Assembly: GCA_964408945.1 (NCBI GenBank)
Contig: CAYPBJ010000001.1
Location: 1 to 64,000, forward strand
Source: VMCP01 sp964408945
GTDB taxonomy: Bacteria; Bacteroidota; Bacteroidia; NS11-12g; UBA955
DNA: 64,000 nt
Direction of reading: 5' to 3'
The position numbers and the translations under genes are program-made. The notes under the pieces were generated by a model. It saw only the letters and a program-made list of their open reading frames with translations. It searched no databases and was not told the DNA's origin. Below, one piece after another: positions 26,680 to 36,629 of the stretch. Every line of letters begins with the position of its first letter. Position 1 is the first letter of the stretch.

Positions 26680-27940
26680 AATTCTCCATATTAATGCATC
26701 TTCTGAAGGCGGGGCTTCTGTGGTAGCCCAGCGACTGAATGAAGGGTTGAATCGATATAGTTTAGATGTTGAATCCAAGCATTTGGTATTTTCTGGTAAC
26801 TTAAGTTCAAGCCACAATGGTTTAACTTACACTTTGTGGGCCGATTCTTTTCTAAAGAAATTATTTGCCTTTTTTAAACATGCCTTAGATAAGCTTAGTT
26901 TTTTGCGATTTGAGGCCTCTAAGAAGGTTAGATTTCAATTTAGTCATGCAAGTCAAGGAATAGATATTTCGAATCATCAATTAGTGCAATGGGCAGATAT
27001 TATTCACTTGCATTGGGTGCACAAAGGATTTCAATCTTTTGAAACTTTGGAAAAACTTCTATTAGTTCCTGGGAAGAAGTTTATTTGGACCTGTCACGAT
27101 TTGTGGCCTGTAACAGGAGGGTGTTATTATACTTGGGGTTGCGAGAATCATCAAGTTGCTTGCGGAAACTGTAAGTATTTGAAACATCCATCAGAATTTG
27201 ATTTGTCAAGTTCTTTGATAAAACAAAAGATGAAGCTTTGGGGTAACAACCAAATTAGATTTGTAACTCCCAGTAATTGGCTTGCCCAGCAAGCCAATGT
27301 GAGTGCTGTCATGAAAAATAATCAACTCATGACTGTGATTCCTAATCCCATAGATACTGAGAAGTTTCAACCTTTGGAGGATGAAGTTCGCCAAAAGTTG
27401 AGGGCGATTCACGGATTCGATAAGCCGCTATTGATGTTTTCAGCGGCATATTTGCAGAATCCAGCAAAAGGTTTTTCATTTTTCGTTGAGATGTGTGAGA
27501 TACTTTGCCAACAGAAAGTGGAGTTTGAGGTATTGGTTTTAGGGGATAATAAGCAAGAAGAATTGGGACCGTTTCCATTTAAATTCACTCATTGGGGATA
27601 CGTTACAGAAATAGAAAAGGTGAAATTGGCTTTTCAATTGAGCGATTTATATGTGATTACCTCTGTGCAAGACAATCTACCCACAACAATCATAGAGAGT
27701 TTATCTATGGGTACTCCAGTGGCTGGGTTTAGGGTAGGTGGTATACCGGAGATGGTTGAAGATGGAATCAATGGCTGTTTAGTTGAATCTGGTGATGTAT
27801 CAAACCTGTCACAAAAAGTTGGAGCCTTCTTAAAAAACAATCGGGCTGATTTTAGAAATCAAGCCCGACTGAAAACATTAAAAACATACGATACGAAAGT
27901 GATTGTAAATCAAATCACAACGGTCTATAAAGAGCTCTAA
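26666..27940 (+). CDS. Family 4 glycosyltransferase
   Basis: This 424-residue GT-B enzyme starts with ILHINASSEGGASVVAQRL, the GT4 N-terminal loop. The C-terminal half carries VIPNPIDTEKFQP and the nucleotide-sugar Glu motif PTTIIESLSMGTPVAGFRVGG region. It probably adds a sugar in polysaccharide or glycolipid synthesis. The best start is a TTG at 26666 inside the end of the MFS gene (14-base overlap); no ATG exists close to the conserved start. Its stop shares bases 27937-27940 with the convergent ftsZ stop. Confidence 0.87.
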   Translation: MSKIKILHINASSEGGASVVAQRLNEGLNRYSLDVESKHLVFSGNLSSSHNGLTYTLWADSFLKKLFAFFKHALDKLSFLRFEASKKVRFQFSHASQGIDISNHQLVQWADIIHLHWVHKGFQSFETLEKLLLVPGKKFIWTCHDLWPVTGGCYYTWGCENHQVACGNCKYLKHPSEFDLSSSLIKQKMKLWGNNQIRFVTPSNWLAQQANVSAVMKNNQLMTVIPNPIDTEKFQPLEDEVRQKLRAIHGFDKPLLMFSAAYLQNPAKGFSFFVEMCEILCQQKVEFEVLVLGDNKQEELGPFPFKFTHWGYVTEIEKVKLAFQLSDLYVITSVQDNLPTTIIESLSMGTPVAGFRVGGIPEMVEDGINGCLVESGDVSNLSQKVGAFLKNNRADFRNQARLKTLKTYDTKVIVNQITTVYKEL

Positions 27941-29397
27941 TCTACATTGTCATGCAACATTCTGTTGGGTTGAACAGTAAAATTGGTGTCTTTAGATTGA
28001 GTTTCTGTTCCTTGAATGGTTAATCGACTCACCTCTACTGCGCTGCTTGGTGGGGCTGAAACTAATTCCACATTTCTTCTTAAATACGCTGGAATATCCA
28101 TGTCATTGTCGTGGATGCTCGCTTTGTTTTCGCGGCTTAACGACTGAACGGGAGGTTGTTGGTAGTTTAAGTGCAGTTGTGAATTGCGGCTACTTTGGGT
28201 TTTGAATAAATCTTCCAAACTTGGAGTTGCAATAGGCTCAGATACCGCAGCGGGCTTAGAAACCAATATAGGTTCTGGCTTAGGAATAACAGGTTCTTTA
28301 ACAGGGGTTTCAAAACTAGCGTCTTCTATTTCTAGGGGAAGATCAGTGGGTACGAAGGATTGAGTTTGTACCACTTCCTCAATTAGTTGGTTCGTAGGTG
28401 TTTCTTTTTGAATCGTTGTTACTTCCTCAAAACCGGTTGCAATAACTGTAACACTGATTTTATCTTCTAGTGCTGGTTCTAAGGTGATACCCATTTTGAG
28501 CAATGCATTATTACCCGCCTCTTCTTGGAGATAAGAGGTTATGATTCGGGTTTCAGACATGGTCGGAGCCTTTGTTCCATAGGTTAGATTAATCAACAGG
28601 TGTTTTGCACCTAAAATTCTAGTACTATCAAGCAAGGGGCTATTTAAGGCAGCTCTAACAGCTAACTCAGCACGATTCTCACCCGCAGCAGTTCCAGTAC
28701 CCATTAGGGCTTGACCTGAACCTTGCATGGCGGTTTTAACATCGTTAAAGTCAACGTTCAAGTGTCCGGTTTTGAATATGATTTCTGCAATTCCACGCGC
28801 AGCTGTGCAAAGTACATCGTCAGCTTTAGAGAATGCCTCTAAGAAGGACAAATCACCAAACATGTCTACTATACGGTCATTGGAAATGGAAATGAGAGCA
28901 TCTACGTGAGGTTTCAAATCAGCAATTCCTTGTTGTGCTTGTTTGATTCTGACTGGACCTTCATCTGAGAATGGAATGGTCACAATACCCACGGTTAAAA
29001 TACCCATTTCTTTTGCAAATTTTGCAATGATTGGAACCGCTCCTGTACCTGTTCCACCACCCATACCGGCAGTCAAGAATATCATTCGGGTGCCATCACC
29101 CAACATTCTTTGAATATCGGCTTTGCTTTCTTCTGCTGCTTTCGCTCCCATATTGGGATCAGATCCAGCACCAAGTCCTGCAGTAAGCTCATTCCCAAGT
29201 TGTATTTTGTTGGGAACTGGGCTATGTCTAAGAGCCTGGTTGTCTGTATTGCAAATGAAGAAATCTACACCTTCAATACCTTCACGGTACATATGGTTGA
29301 CCGCGTTACCTCCGCCGCCACCTACTCCAATGACTTTAATGATGTTATTCAATTTATTCGGTTGATTAGGTTCAGAATGAAAATCTGGTTGAAACAT
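27937..29397 (-). CDS. ftsZ: Cell division GTPase FtsZ
   Basis: This 486-residue tubulin homologue forms the Z-ring. Visible motifs are IKVIGVGGGGGNAVNHM at the N terminus and the GTP-binding signature GMGGGTGTGAVP (about 107-118). The GTPase core ends near residue 320, followed by a Pro/Glu/Ser-rich linker. The C-terminal-peptide-like motif DIPAYLRRN is at 434-442, not at the end: another 44 residues follow, ending LHDNVD. It is the last gene of the dcw cluster, 15 bases after ftsA. Confidence 0.97.
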   Translation of the reverse strand: MFQPDFHSEPNQPNKLNNIIKVIGVGGGGGNAVNHMYREGIEGVDFFICNTDNQALRHSPVPNKIQLGNELTAGLGAGSDPNMGAKAAEESKADIQRMLGDGTRMIFLTAGMGGGTGTGAVPIIAKFAKEMGILTVGIVTIPFSDEGPVRIKQAQQGIADLKPHVDALISISNDRIVDMFGDLSFLEAFSKADDVLCTAARGIAEIIFKTGHLNVDFNDVKTAMQGSGQALMGTGTAAGENRAELAVRAALNSPLLDSTRILGAKHLLINLTYGTKAPTMSETRIITSYLQEEAGNNALLKMGITLEPALEDKISVTVIATGFEEVTTIQKETPTNQLIEEVVQTQSFVPTDLPLEIEDASFETPVKEPVIPKPEPILVSKPAAVSEPIATPSLEDLFKTQSSRNSQLHLNYQQPPVQSLSRENKASIHDNDMDIPAYLRRNVELVSAPPSSAVEVSRLTIQGTETQSKDTNFTVQPNRMLHDNVD

Positions 29398-29412
29398 AAT
29401 TTTAGACTTTAG

Positions 29413-30795
29413 TTATGGATGAAAATCATCTGCATCATCAGAAATCCAATCACTGATGAAGTTTTTGAAAATACCATTTCCTGGATATAAACTCTTCCAA
29501 GAGATGCCCTTCTTTTTGTTCTGGGAGTTATCTTGAATTTCCTCATCAACCATCACAGGTTCAGGTTGTGGCGTTGATTTGGGTTGTGCAATTTCTTCCA
29601 CATGGACATTGGGGTGATTTCCGGGTTTAAGTTGTTCGGTTTCAATTCCCTTCATGACTAAACCAATGGCAGTAGAATACATGGGATTGCGAACTTCTTC
29701 AATCATACCTTTACCTAAATGTTGGCCAGGGCTGTTCAAGTGAACATCAAGTCCTGTGTTATAACTGAAAAATTGGTTGATGTCTTTCAAGCTTGAACCA
29801 CCGCCAGTTAATACTATACCTCCATTTAATCGGTGTTGTATTCCTGAAAGTTGAATTTCAAAATCTACTTTCTGAACTATGTCTTCCATGCGGGCTTTGA
29901 TAACCTGTGAAATAGCATAAACTGAAATTTCGCGAGGAGATCTGCCGGGAAGTCCGGGAATTACCACAACTTCGTTCTTCATGTTTTCTAAGCTAAAGCA
30001 GCTTCCGTATTTCACTTTCACTTCTTCGGCTTGATCTTTAAGAATTCCAAAGGCCTCCTGTAAATCTTGGGTAATGCGGTCTCCTCCAATAGGAATGATA
30101 GCTGTATGAACTATTTTTCCCGAATCGAAAATACAAATATCAGTGGTTCCACCTCCGATATCTACCAATGCTACGCCGGCTTCCATCTCTTGCTCAGATA
30201 AAATAGCTTGTGCAGATGCAACCGGTTCAACCACAAGGTCTGCCAAGTGCAAACCTGCTTTCATTACAGCCTTACCAATGGTGCGCGCACGACTGGTTTC
30301 GCCGGTAATAATATGGAAATTGCATTCAACGCGAGTACCTATACGTCCTTCTGGATCTCTGATTCCGTCTTCACCATCAATTCTATATTCTTGAGGCAAA
30401 ACATGTAGAATTTCCAAGCCAGGAGATAACGCCAAGTTCTCCATTTCTGTGGTAAGACTATTCAGTTCATCCTTAGTGATTTCTTCCTCCCCATTTCTGC
30501 GAGTCAAAGTGCCACGATGCTGCAAACTTTTTATGTGGTGACCTGCAATACCAACGTAAACGGTATTGATTTTTACTCTGCTCAGTTTCTCAGCTTGTTT
30601 GACAGCTTCTTCGATAGCAGTTACTACTCTGCTCACGTTAGCTACCATTCCTCGAGAAACTCCACCTTGTGATGATGCTTTTCCTACCCCCAAGATGTTG
30701 ATCTTTCCATTGTCGGAAAGTTGTGATACAATCACACAAATTTTTGTGGTTCCGATGTCCAGTCCTGCAATGATGTTATTGTTCGTTGGCGTCAT
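29413..30795 (-). CDS. ftsA: Cell division protein FtsA
   Basis: This 460-residue actin-like ATPase tethers FtsZ to the membrane. The phosphate-1 motif is AGLDIGTTKICVIV near residue 10, and the phosphate-2 region is ALVDIGGGTTDICIF. The C-terminal end (LYPGNGIFKNFISDWI) is a plausible amphipathic membrane-binding helix after a charged linker. It lies between ftsQ and ftsZ as in most dcw clusters. Confidence 0.96.
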   Translation of the reverse strand: MTPTNNNIIAGLDIGTTKICVIVSQLSDNGKINILGVGKASSQGGVSRGMVANVSRVVTAIEEAVKQAEKLSRVKINTVYVGIAGHHIKSLQHRGTLTRRNGEEEITKDELNSLTTEMENLALSPGLEILHVLPQEYRIDGEDGIRDPEGRIGTRVECNFHIITGETSRARTIGKAVMKAGLHLADLVVEPVASAQAILSEQEMEAGVALVDIGGGTTDICIFDSGKIVHTAIIPIGGDRITQDLQEAFGILKDQAEEVKVKYGSCFSLENMKNEVVVIPGLPGRSPREISVYAISQVIKARMEDIVQKVDFEIQLSGIQHRLNGGIVLTGGGSSLKDINQFFSYNTGLDVHLNSPGQHLGKGMIEEVRNPMYSTAIGLVMKGIETEQLKPGNHPNVHVEEIAQPKSTPQPEPVMVDEEIQDNSQNKKKGISWKSLYPGNGIFKNFISDWISDDADDFHP

Positions 30796-30844
30796 ACTAT
30801 TTATGTTTGGCTTATTAGACAGTGATTTTGGTTTATTGTATAAT

Positions 30845-31639
30845 TTATTGTTCAGTTCTCCTTCCTACAATCTGATCTTCATACGAAATATCGATTTCTC
30901 GATAGGTGTTCCAGCCCACTTGTGGAAGGCCTTTTTCGTAGAAAAGACGCAGGTTTTCGAACTTTTTTTCCATGTTCGTAGTGTTATCCAAAACAATGCT
31001 ATGCTTTCCTACTCGGGGAATCAACAAATACCTCCCAAACTTATCTACATAGCACTGTTCAAATTGCGCGTTCCACAGCTCATTAGACCTTATGTACTTG
31101 CTGAGATTGAGTAATTCTACCATTTGTGGTGAGCCGGCGCGCTTGCCCGATTCGAATTTTTGCTTCACATTTCCATTAATAACCAAAACGACAGGTGTTT
31201 GAATTCCGCGTTTCGGAATCATATATCCTCCTGAATCAATGAAAAATAAGGAATCTTGATTGTTCTTTATCAATGCTATAGGCTCTCTCTCTTTTACCCG
31301 GATCTTTAATGTACCATCAAAGGCCACATAAATAATTCCTTTAAATACGTAAGGTACTTTTTGGAGTTCAATTTCCATTTTGGTAAGTTCAACTTCAGAG
31401 GCAGGCTTGCCAACAGGATTATCAAAATGCTGTTGAACCCAATTAACTACTGCTTGCTTGGTTAAGAAGTTGTATCCCGATTTCGAGGCGTCAATTTCAA
31501 CCTCCATGTTCCCGATGATTCTGTTTTTACCAGCGAAACTCAATTTAGACCATGCGAAAAGTAAGATCATGAACACAATCGCGGCGATGGTGATCATCCA
31601 TTGTCTTCTGCTAAATGCCAATCCTATCTTATCTTTCAT
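30845..31639 (-). CDS. ftsQ: Cell division protein FtsQ/DivIB
   Basis: This 264-residue protein has a short cytoplasmic tail, one membrane helix (about 13-31, WMITIAAIVFMILLFAW) and a periplasmic part. The latter has a POTRA-like segment (YNFLTKQAVVNWV; VPYVFKGIIYVAFDGTLKIRVKEREPIAL) and a beta domain. Sequence is weakly conserved, but position between murC and ftsA and topology support the call. It links early and late divisome proteins. It overlaps murC by 11 bases. Confidence 0.9.
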   Translation of the reverse strand: MKDKIGLAFSRRQWMITIAAIVFMILLFAWSKLSFAGKNRIIGNMEVEIDASKSGYNFLTKQAVVNWVQQHFDNPVGKPASEVELTKMEIELQKVPYVFKGIIYVAFDGTLKIRVKEREPIALIKNNQDSLFFIDSGGYMIPKRGIQTPVVLVINGNVKQKFESGKRAGSPQMVELLNLSKYIRSNELWNAQFEQCYVDKFGRYLLIPRVGKHSIVLDNTTNMEKKFENLRLFYEKGLPQVGWNTYREIDISYEDQIVGRRTEQ

Positions 31640-33005
31640 GGTGTTTTAATTTTGCGCTTAATCTATCAATGTCGCCTGCACCCATGATAAGAACCAACTC
31701 AGGCGATTCCAATTTGATTTTTTCAAGTATCTGATCTTGGTTCAACAAGGACTTATTTTGATTTTTAACTAGGCTCAATAGCCACTCAGATGTTATGCCT
31801 TCTATGGGTTTTTCTCTAGCTGGATAAATATCCATCAAAATCAATTCATCAACTTCGGATAAACTTTGTGAGAATTCTTGAGCAAAGTCTCGGGTTCTGC
31901 TAAAAAGATGCGGCTGAAAAATACCGGTAATTTTCTTTTCCGGGTACAATGTTCTCACCGATCTGATAATGGCTTTTATTTCTTCGGGGTGGTGCGCATA
32001 GTCGTCTATGATCACCTGCTCCGGACTGTTTTTGAGAAATTCAAATCGGCGTTTTACCCCTTTGAAACTCATTACACCTTCGGCAATTTGTTTAGCAGAA
32101 AGCTTCAGTGAATTTAAGCAAAGAGCTATTGCAGCCGATGCATTAGATACATTATGATGTCCCGGAAGTCCACAAATAAAATGTTGGCCATTCAATTCAA
32201 ATACGAATTGGTGGTTCTCTATGCGCACATTTTCATAGCAAAATTCATTTTTATCATGATTCCCGTAAACATGCAGTTTTACGTGTTCAGGAATATTCAT
32301 TCGAATGCGTCCTTCCAAGTAAAGATCTCCCATTTTTTCTGGGGATATTAACTCGGTGAAAACTTCGAAAGCTTCAAAAAACGATTTTGAATCACCGTAA
32401 ATATCTAAGTGGTCAGCATCAATAGCTGTAATAATGGCTGCATCTGGACGCAGCTGATGGAAACTGCGGTCAAATTCATCGGCCTCAACAACCACAATGT
32501 CTTTGTCGAATAGCTGAATGCCGTTGGTATGGCTGATGTAATTTGATTGATAATTGCTTGATATTCCGCCTAAAAAAGCACTGAAATTCACATTGCAGGT
32601 TTTCAATAGATGAGCTAGCAACGTGGATGTAGTCGTTTTGCCATGGGTTCCGGCCACCGCTATGCAAATTCTATCTTGAGTAAGCAGTCCTAAGATCTGT
32701 GATCTTTTGTGTATTGCAATGCCTTGTTCTTGTAGCCAATTCCATTGAGGGTGATCTTTTGGTATGGCTGGTGTGTATACGAATAGAGTATTGTTGAGGT
32801 CAGATTTTACTTGGGCTGGCAAGGCTTCAATAGCGTCATCATAAGTTATAATTACACCTAGGCTTTCTAGTTCAAGGGTGAGATCTGTTCGGGTTTTATC
32901 ATAGCCCCAAACCGATATATTTTGCTCCAACAAATACCGGCAAATGGCACTCATTCCAATGCCACCAATGCCAATAAAATATGCTCTTTGAAACGACTTA
33001 TTCAC
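31629..33005 (-). CDS. murC: UDP-N-acetylmuramate--L-alanine ligase
   Basis: This 458-residue cytoplasmic Mur ligase adds L-Ala to UDP-MurNAc. It has the N-terminal GIGGIGMSAICRYL nucleotide-binding motif, the ATP motif AVAGTHGKTTT and the C-terminal DDYAHHPEEI typical of MurC. The start is GTG at 33005, inside the end of murG (8-base overlap). Confidence 0.97.
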   Translation of the reverse strand: MNKSFQRAYFIGIGGIGMSAICRYLLEQNISVWGYDKTRTDLTLELESLGVIITYDDAIEALPAQVKSDLNNTLFVYTPAIPKDHPQWNWLQEQGIAIHKRSQILGLLTQDRICIAVAGTHGKTTTSTLLAHLLKTCNVNFSAFLGGISSNYQSNYISHTNGIQLFDKDIVVVEADEFDRSFHQLRPDAAIITAIDADHLDIYGDSKSFFEAFEVFTELISPEKMGDLYLEGRIRMNIPEHVKLHVYGNHDKNEFCYENVRIENHQFVFELNGQHFICGLPGHHNVSNASAAIALCLNSLKLSAKQIAEGVMSFKGVKRRFEFLKNSPEQVIIDDYAHHPEEIKAIIRSVRTLYPEKKITGIFQPHLFSRTRDFAQEFSQSLSEVDELILMDIYPAREKPIEGITSEWLLSLVKNQNKSLLNQDQILEKIKLESPELVLIMGAGDIDRLSAKLKHHER

Positions 33006-34083
33006 GATTTAAATCTTTTAGAATTTGGTTTACAATTTCTTGCGTGGCTTTTGGTTTTGCATGATTCAATAACTGTGTCCTCATGGTTTTGAGTTCATCG
33101 TTATTTTTAAGCATATCAACGACTTGGTTTGCTAATTTCGATTTTATTTCAGTATCCTTAATCAATATGCCTCCTCCGTATTGAGTGGCTTTCTCGGCAT
33201 TTTTTGTTTGATGATCATCGGTGACATTGGGTGATGGAACAAAAATAGCAGGCACTCCTACAGCCATTATTTCCGATACGCTGGTTGCACCAGATCTTGA
33301 AACTACTAAATCTGCACAGCTGTAGGCAAGGTGCATTTCTTTTAAAAATGCCGATACCCAAATACCCGTTGATGGTTGAGTATATTGATAGTTTTTACCC
33401 GTTTGCCAAATGACCTGAATTCCTTCTTTTTGCCATATTCCAATAGATGATTCTACGGCCTCATTGATGCTTCTAGCGCCCAAACTTCCCCCGGTAACAA
33501 AAACAATGGGCCGAGTAGTATCCAATCCAAAAAAATCAACGGCATTTTTTTTATCTGTTTTCTCGAGAATCTCTTGCCTAATTGGATTGCCTGAGTGTAT
33601 CCAATTTTTGTAAGGGAATTGAGAATCCATACCATCGAATCCACAGAAAATTCGCTTGGCAGTTTTTTTCAATAATTTATTGGTGAGTCCGGCGAAACCG
33701 TTCCCTTCCCACGCAAAAACAGGAATACCTAAACGGGTTGCTGCAATTGTGATGGGCAAGCTGGCAAAGCCGCCAGTTCCAATTACAGCGTCTGGCCTAA
33801 AATCTTCGATGATTTTTTTAGCCTTGAGGTAACTGCTGATTGCTTTGAAAATGATTTTGATGTTTTTTATGGAAACACTTCTTATCAATCCTTCAACCGG
33901 TAATCCTATGATTTTGAATCCTTCGGAAGGAACTTTGTCCATTTCCATTTTGCCCAAAGCACCTACAAACAATATTTCAACATGGCTAAATCGGTTCTGA
34001 AATTCACGGGCAATCGCAACCGCCGGAAATATATGTCCACCGGTTCCACCGCCACTGAAAATAAGCTTCAACGGTTTACTCAT
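32998..34083 (-). CDS. murG: Lipid II glycosyltransferase MurG
   Basis: This 361-residue GT28 enzyme adds GlcNAc to lipid I to give lipid II at the inner face of the membrane. Signature motifs are FSGGGTGGHIFPAVAIA at the N terminus, FVTGGSLGARSINEAV in the middle and the donor-site ADLVVSRSGATSVSEI. The ATG overlaps the ftsW stop by 4 bases. Confidence 0.97.
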   Translation of the reverse strand: MSKPLKLIFSGGGTGGHIFPAVAIAREFQNRFSHVEILFVGALGKMEMDKVPSEGFKIIGLPVEGLIRSVSIKNIKIIFKAISSYLKAKKIIEDFRPDAVIGTGGFASLPITIAATRLGIPVFAWEGNGFAGLTNKLLKKTAKRIFCGFDGMDSQFPYKNWIHSGNPIRQEILEKTDKKNAVDFFGLDTTRPIVFVTGGSLGARSINEAVESSIGIWQKEGIQVIWQTGKNYQYTQPSTGIWVSAFLKEMHLAYSCADLVVSRSGATSVSEIMAVGVPAIFVPSPNVTDDHQTKNAEKATQYGGGILIKDTEIKSKLANQVVDMLKNNDELKTMRTQLLNHAKPKATQEIVNQILKDLNRE

Positions 34084-35273
34084 GTTGATTCAGGCACTGC
34101 GCCTGCTCCTTGGGTGCTCGCTTTTAATTTTTCCTCCCGTATATGTCTGCTTGTACCTAAAATAATTCCAAAGGCAATGCTGTTAAATATGATACTGGTT
34201 CCACCCATACTGACCAAGGGTAGGGTAAGTCCAGTTACAGGCAAGCGTCCTACATTTACACCCATGTGAATGAATGCTTGCAGACTCATGGAAAATGATA
34301 TTCCTAAAACCACGAGGGCTGCAAATGATTTTTGGGCTTCGACTACCATTTTGAAACTTCTCAACAGGAGAACAATGAATGCAGCAATCAGAATTAGACC
34401 TCCTAAGAGTCCATATTCTTCTACAATTATGGCAAAGATGAAATCTGAGTAGGGGTGGGGAAGAAAATTGCGTTGAGTGGAATGTCCGGGACCTTTACCT
34501 GTTAATCCCCCAGTTGCAATGGCAATTTTAGCTTGCGTTTTTTGGTAGTCGCTTCCTGATTCACCAATGCCAGCATACGATTCAATTCTCGCTTTCCATG
34601 TGGGCAAACGCGTGCCAGACCATTTGTCAACGTCAACATTTAAAAGAAAAATCACGAAAAGACTAATCAGTAATAGGCCACCACCTGCAAAGGTGAGAAT
34701 GAAACGAGTTTTGATTCTTCCTATGTAAAGCAATAAAGTACATGAGGTAATTAGAACCAATGCTGTACTTAGATTTTCAGGAATAATTAGACCAGCTGCA
34801 ATAAGTACCGGGCCCATGGCTTTGTAGAAAACGATCTTATTGTCTACTTCTTCTTGGTTTTTACTTAGGAACTTGGCAATGAACACCATGATAAAAACCT
34901 TGGTCATATCAGAGGGTTGAAGGGTAAATCCAAAAATGGGTATTACTCGATTTGCGTTGTTGATATTCAGTCCAAAAGCCAAAGCCACAACCAACAATAT
35001 GACCGAAATCCACATCAAGAATATGGATGTTTTGGCGTAAAATTTAAAGGGGACGGTGTGGATTGCATACATGGTAAAAAATCCAACCACTAAAAAGCCT
35101 AAATGTCTAAACAGATAAAATTCTGTATTTCCTTGCTGCTTGGCAAAAGCCAAGGTTCCAGTTGAACTGTATACAGCAAGTACACCAATGAAGCCCAATA
35201 CAAAGACAATACCCCAGATATAAGGGTCGCCTTTTAGGTGGTTCGATTTTTTCAATTTTTCAATCAACGACAT
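34080..35273 (-). CDS. ftsW: Lipid II polymerase FtsW (SEDS family)
   Basis: This 397-residue protein has about ten membrane helices with SEDS features: QPSDMTKVFIMVFIAK, the long extracellular loop with KAKIAIATGGLTGKGPG, HSTQRNFLPHPYSDFIFA and the C-terminal LPLVSMGGTS. SEDS proteins polymerise glycan strands; the position in the dcw cluster and the neighbouring FtsI identify it as FtsW and not RodA. Confidence 0.95.
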   Translation of the reverse strand: MSLIEKLKKSNHLKGDPYIWGIVFVLGFIGVLAVYSSTGTLAFAKQQGNTEFYLFRHLGFLVVGFFTMYAIHTVPFKFYAKTSIFLMWISVILLVVALAFGLNINNANRVIPIFGFTLQPSDMTKVFIMVFIAKFLSKNQEEVDNKIVFYKAMGPVLIAAGLIIPENLSTALVLITSCTLLLYIGRIKTRFILTFAGGGLLLISLFVIFLLNVDVDKWSGTRLPTWKARIESYAGIGESGSDYQKTQAKIAIATGGLTGKGPGHSTQRNFLPHPYSDFIFAIIVEEYGLLGGLILIAAFIVLLLRSFKMVVEAQKSFAALVVLGISFSMSLQAFIHMGVNVGRLPVTGLTLPLVSMGGTSIIFNSIAFGIILGTSRHIREEKLKASTQGAGAVPEST

Positions 35274-35287
35274 ATCCCTGTATGAGA

Positions 35288-36625
35288 TTACAAGTTTTTA
35301 ACGGCTTGTTTAAACAGTCTGCCGCGCTCTTCGTAGTTTTCGAACAAATCAAAACTTGCACAAGCAGGAGATAACAATACAGCGTCGCCTGATTCTGACA
35401 TTTTGGATGCAACGTAAACCGCCTCTTTTGCACTCTGCGTGTTAATAATCATATCTACACTGTTTTGGAAGGCTTTATGAATTTTGATATTATCCAATCC
35501 AAGGCAAATAATCATCTTGACCTTATTCTTAACCAATGGAATTAAATCGGTATAGTCATTTCCTTTGTCTACTCCACCGGCAATCCAAATCACGGGCTTA
35601 TCCATGCTTTCTAAAGCGTACCACGCAGAATTTACGTTTGTAGCTTTACTGTCATTAATGTATTCAACTCCATTAACTCGAGCCACAAATTCTAAGCGGT
35701 GCTCAAGGTTGTTGAAATTACTTAGACTCTCGCGGATACTCTCTTTACGAACATCAATCAAACTTGCCATAACGGCAGCTGCCATCGTGTTGTAAGTGTT
35801 GTGCTTGCCTCTTAAATTTACGTTAGTCATATCTATTGTGTATTGGGTGTTTTTTAATTTTATGTGAATGTTTCCTTCCTTGTACCAAGCACCAAATTCT
35901 AATTCTTGATTCATGGAAAAAGGAGTGAGTGTTGCTTTTTGGGGGATGTTTTGGAATCCCTCTTTTATTAAATGGTCATCAACGCAGTAAACCAAATACT
36001 CCTCTGGAGATTGATTTTGCCCGATTCTCATCTTGCTGTTGATGTAATTTGATAATTTGTAATCGTATCTATCTAAATGATCTTCGGTGATGTTTGTGAC
36101 ACAACCTATTTGAAGTTTGAGTTTATGGCAGTCATCGAGTTGGAAGCTGCTTAGTTCTAAAACGTAGATGTCAAAATTATTTTCGGCAACTTGTCTTGCA
36201 AATGATTGTCCGATATTGCCCCCTAATCCAACATTTAACCCGGCCTCCTTAAGAAGGTGATAGGTTAACATGGTGGTTGTAGATTTTCCGTTAGTGCCTG
36301 TGATGCCAATGATTTTTGCTGAGGTATACCAGCTGCCAAATTCGATTTCTGATATAATTGGAATATTGGCAGCGATGCATTTTTGAACTATGGCCACTTT
36401 TGGAGATATGCCTGGGCTTTTAATGACAACATCTGCTTTTAGAATGGTTTCTTCGGTGTGTTTACCTTCTTCCCAAGAAATGCCTCTGGTATTTAGTTCA
36501 GATTTAGAATCTTCGTCTATTGTGCCGTAATCAGACACAAATACATTCCATCCTTGAACAATTCCAAGAATGGCTGCACCTGTTCCGCTTTCGCCGGCTC
36601 CCAATATGACTAAATTCTTTTTCAA
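35288..36625 (-). CDS. murD: UDP-N-acetylmuramoylalanine--D-glutamate ligase
   Basis: This 445-residue Mur ligase adds D-Glu. It shows an N-terminal VILGAGESGTGAAIL, the ATP motif GITGTNGKSTTT and the MurD C-terminal LLSPACASFDLFENYEERG. The start codon appears to be TTG at 36625, since no ATG is near the conserved start. It lies 4 bases from mraY. Confidence 0.96.
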   Translation of the reverse strand: MKKNLVILGAGESGTGAAILGIVQGWNVFVSDYGTIDEDSKSELNTRGISWEEGKHTEETILKADVVIKSPGISPKVAIVQKCIAANIPIISEIEFGSWYTSAKIIGITGTNGKSTTTMLTYHLLKEAGLNVGLGGNIGQSFARQVAENNFDIYVLELSSFQLDDCHKLKLQIGCVTNITEDHLDRYDYKLSNYINSKMRIGQNQSPEEYLVYCVDDHLIKEGFQNIPQKATLTPFSMNQELEFGAWYKEGNIHIKLKNTQYTIDMTNVNLRGKHNTYNTMAAAVMASLIDVRKESIRESLSNFNNLEHRLEFVARVNGVEYINDSKATNVNSAWYALESMDKPVIWIAGGVDKGNDYTDLIPLVKNKVKMIICLGLDNIKIHKAFQNSVDMIINTQSAKEAVYVASKMSESGDAVLLSPACASFDLFENYEERGRLFKQAVKNL

Positions 36626-36629
36626 GTGT

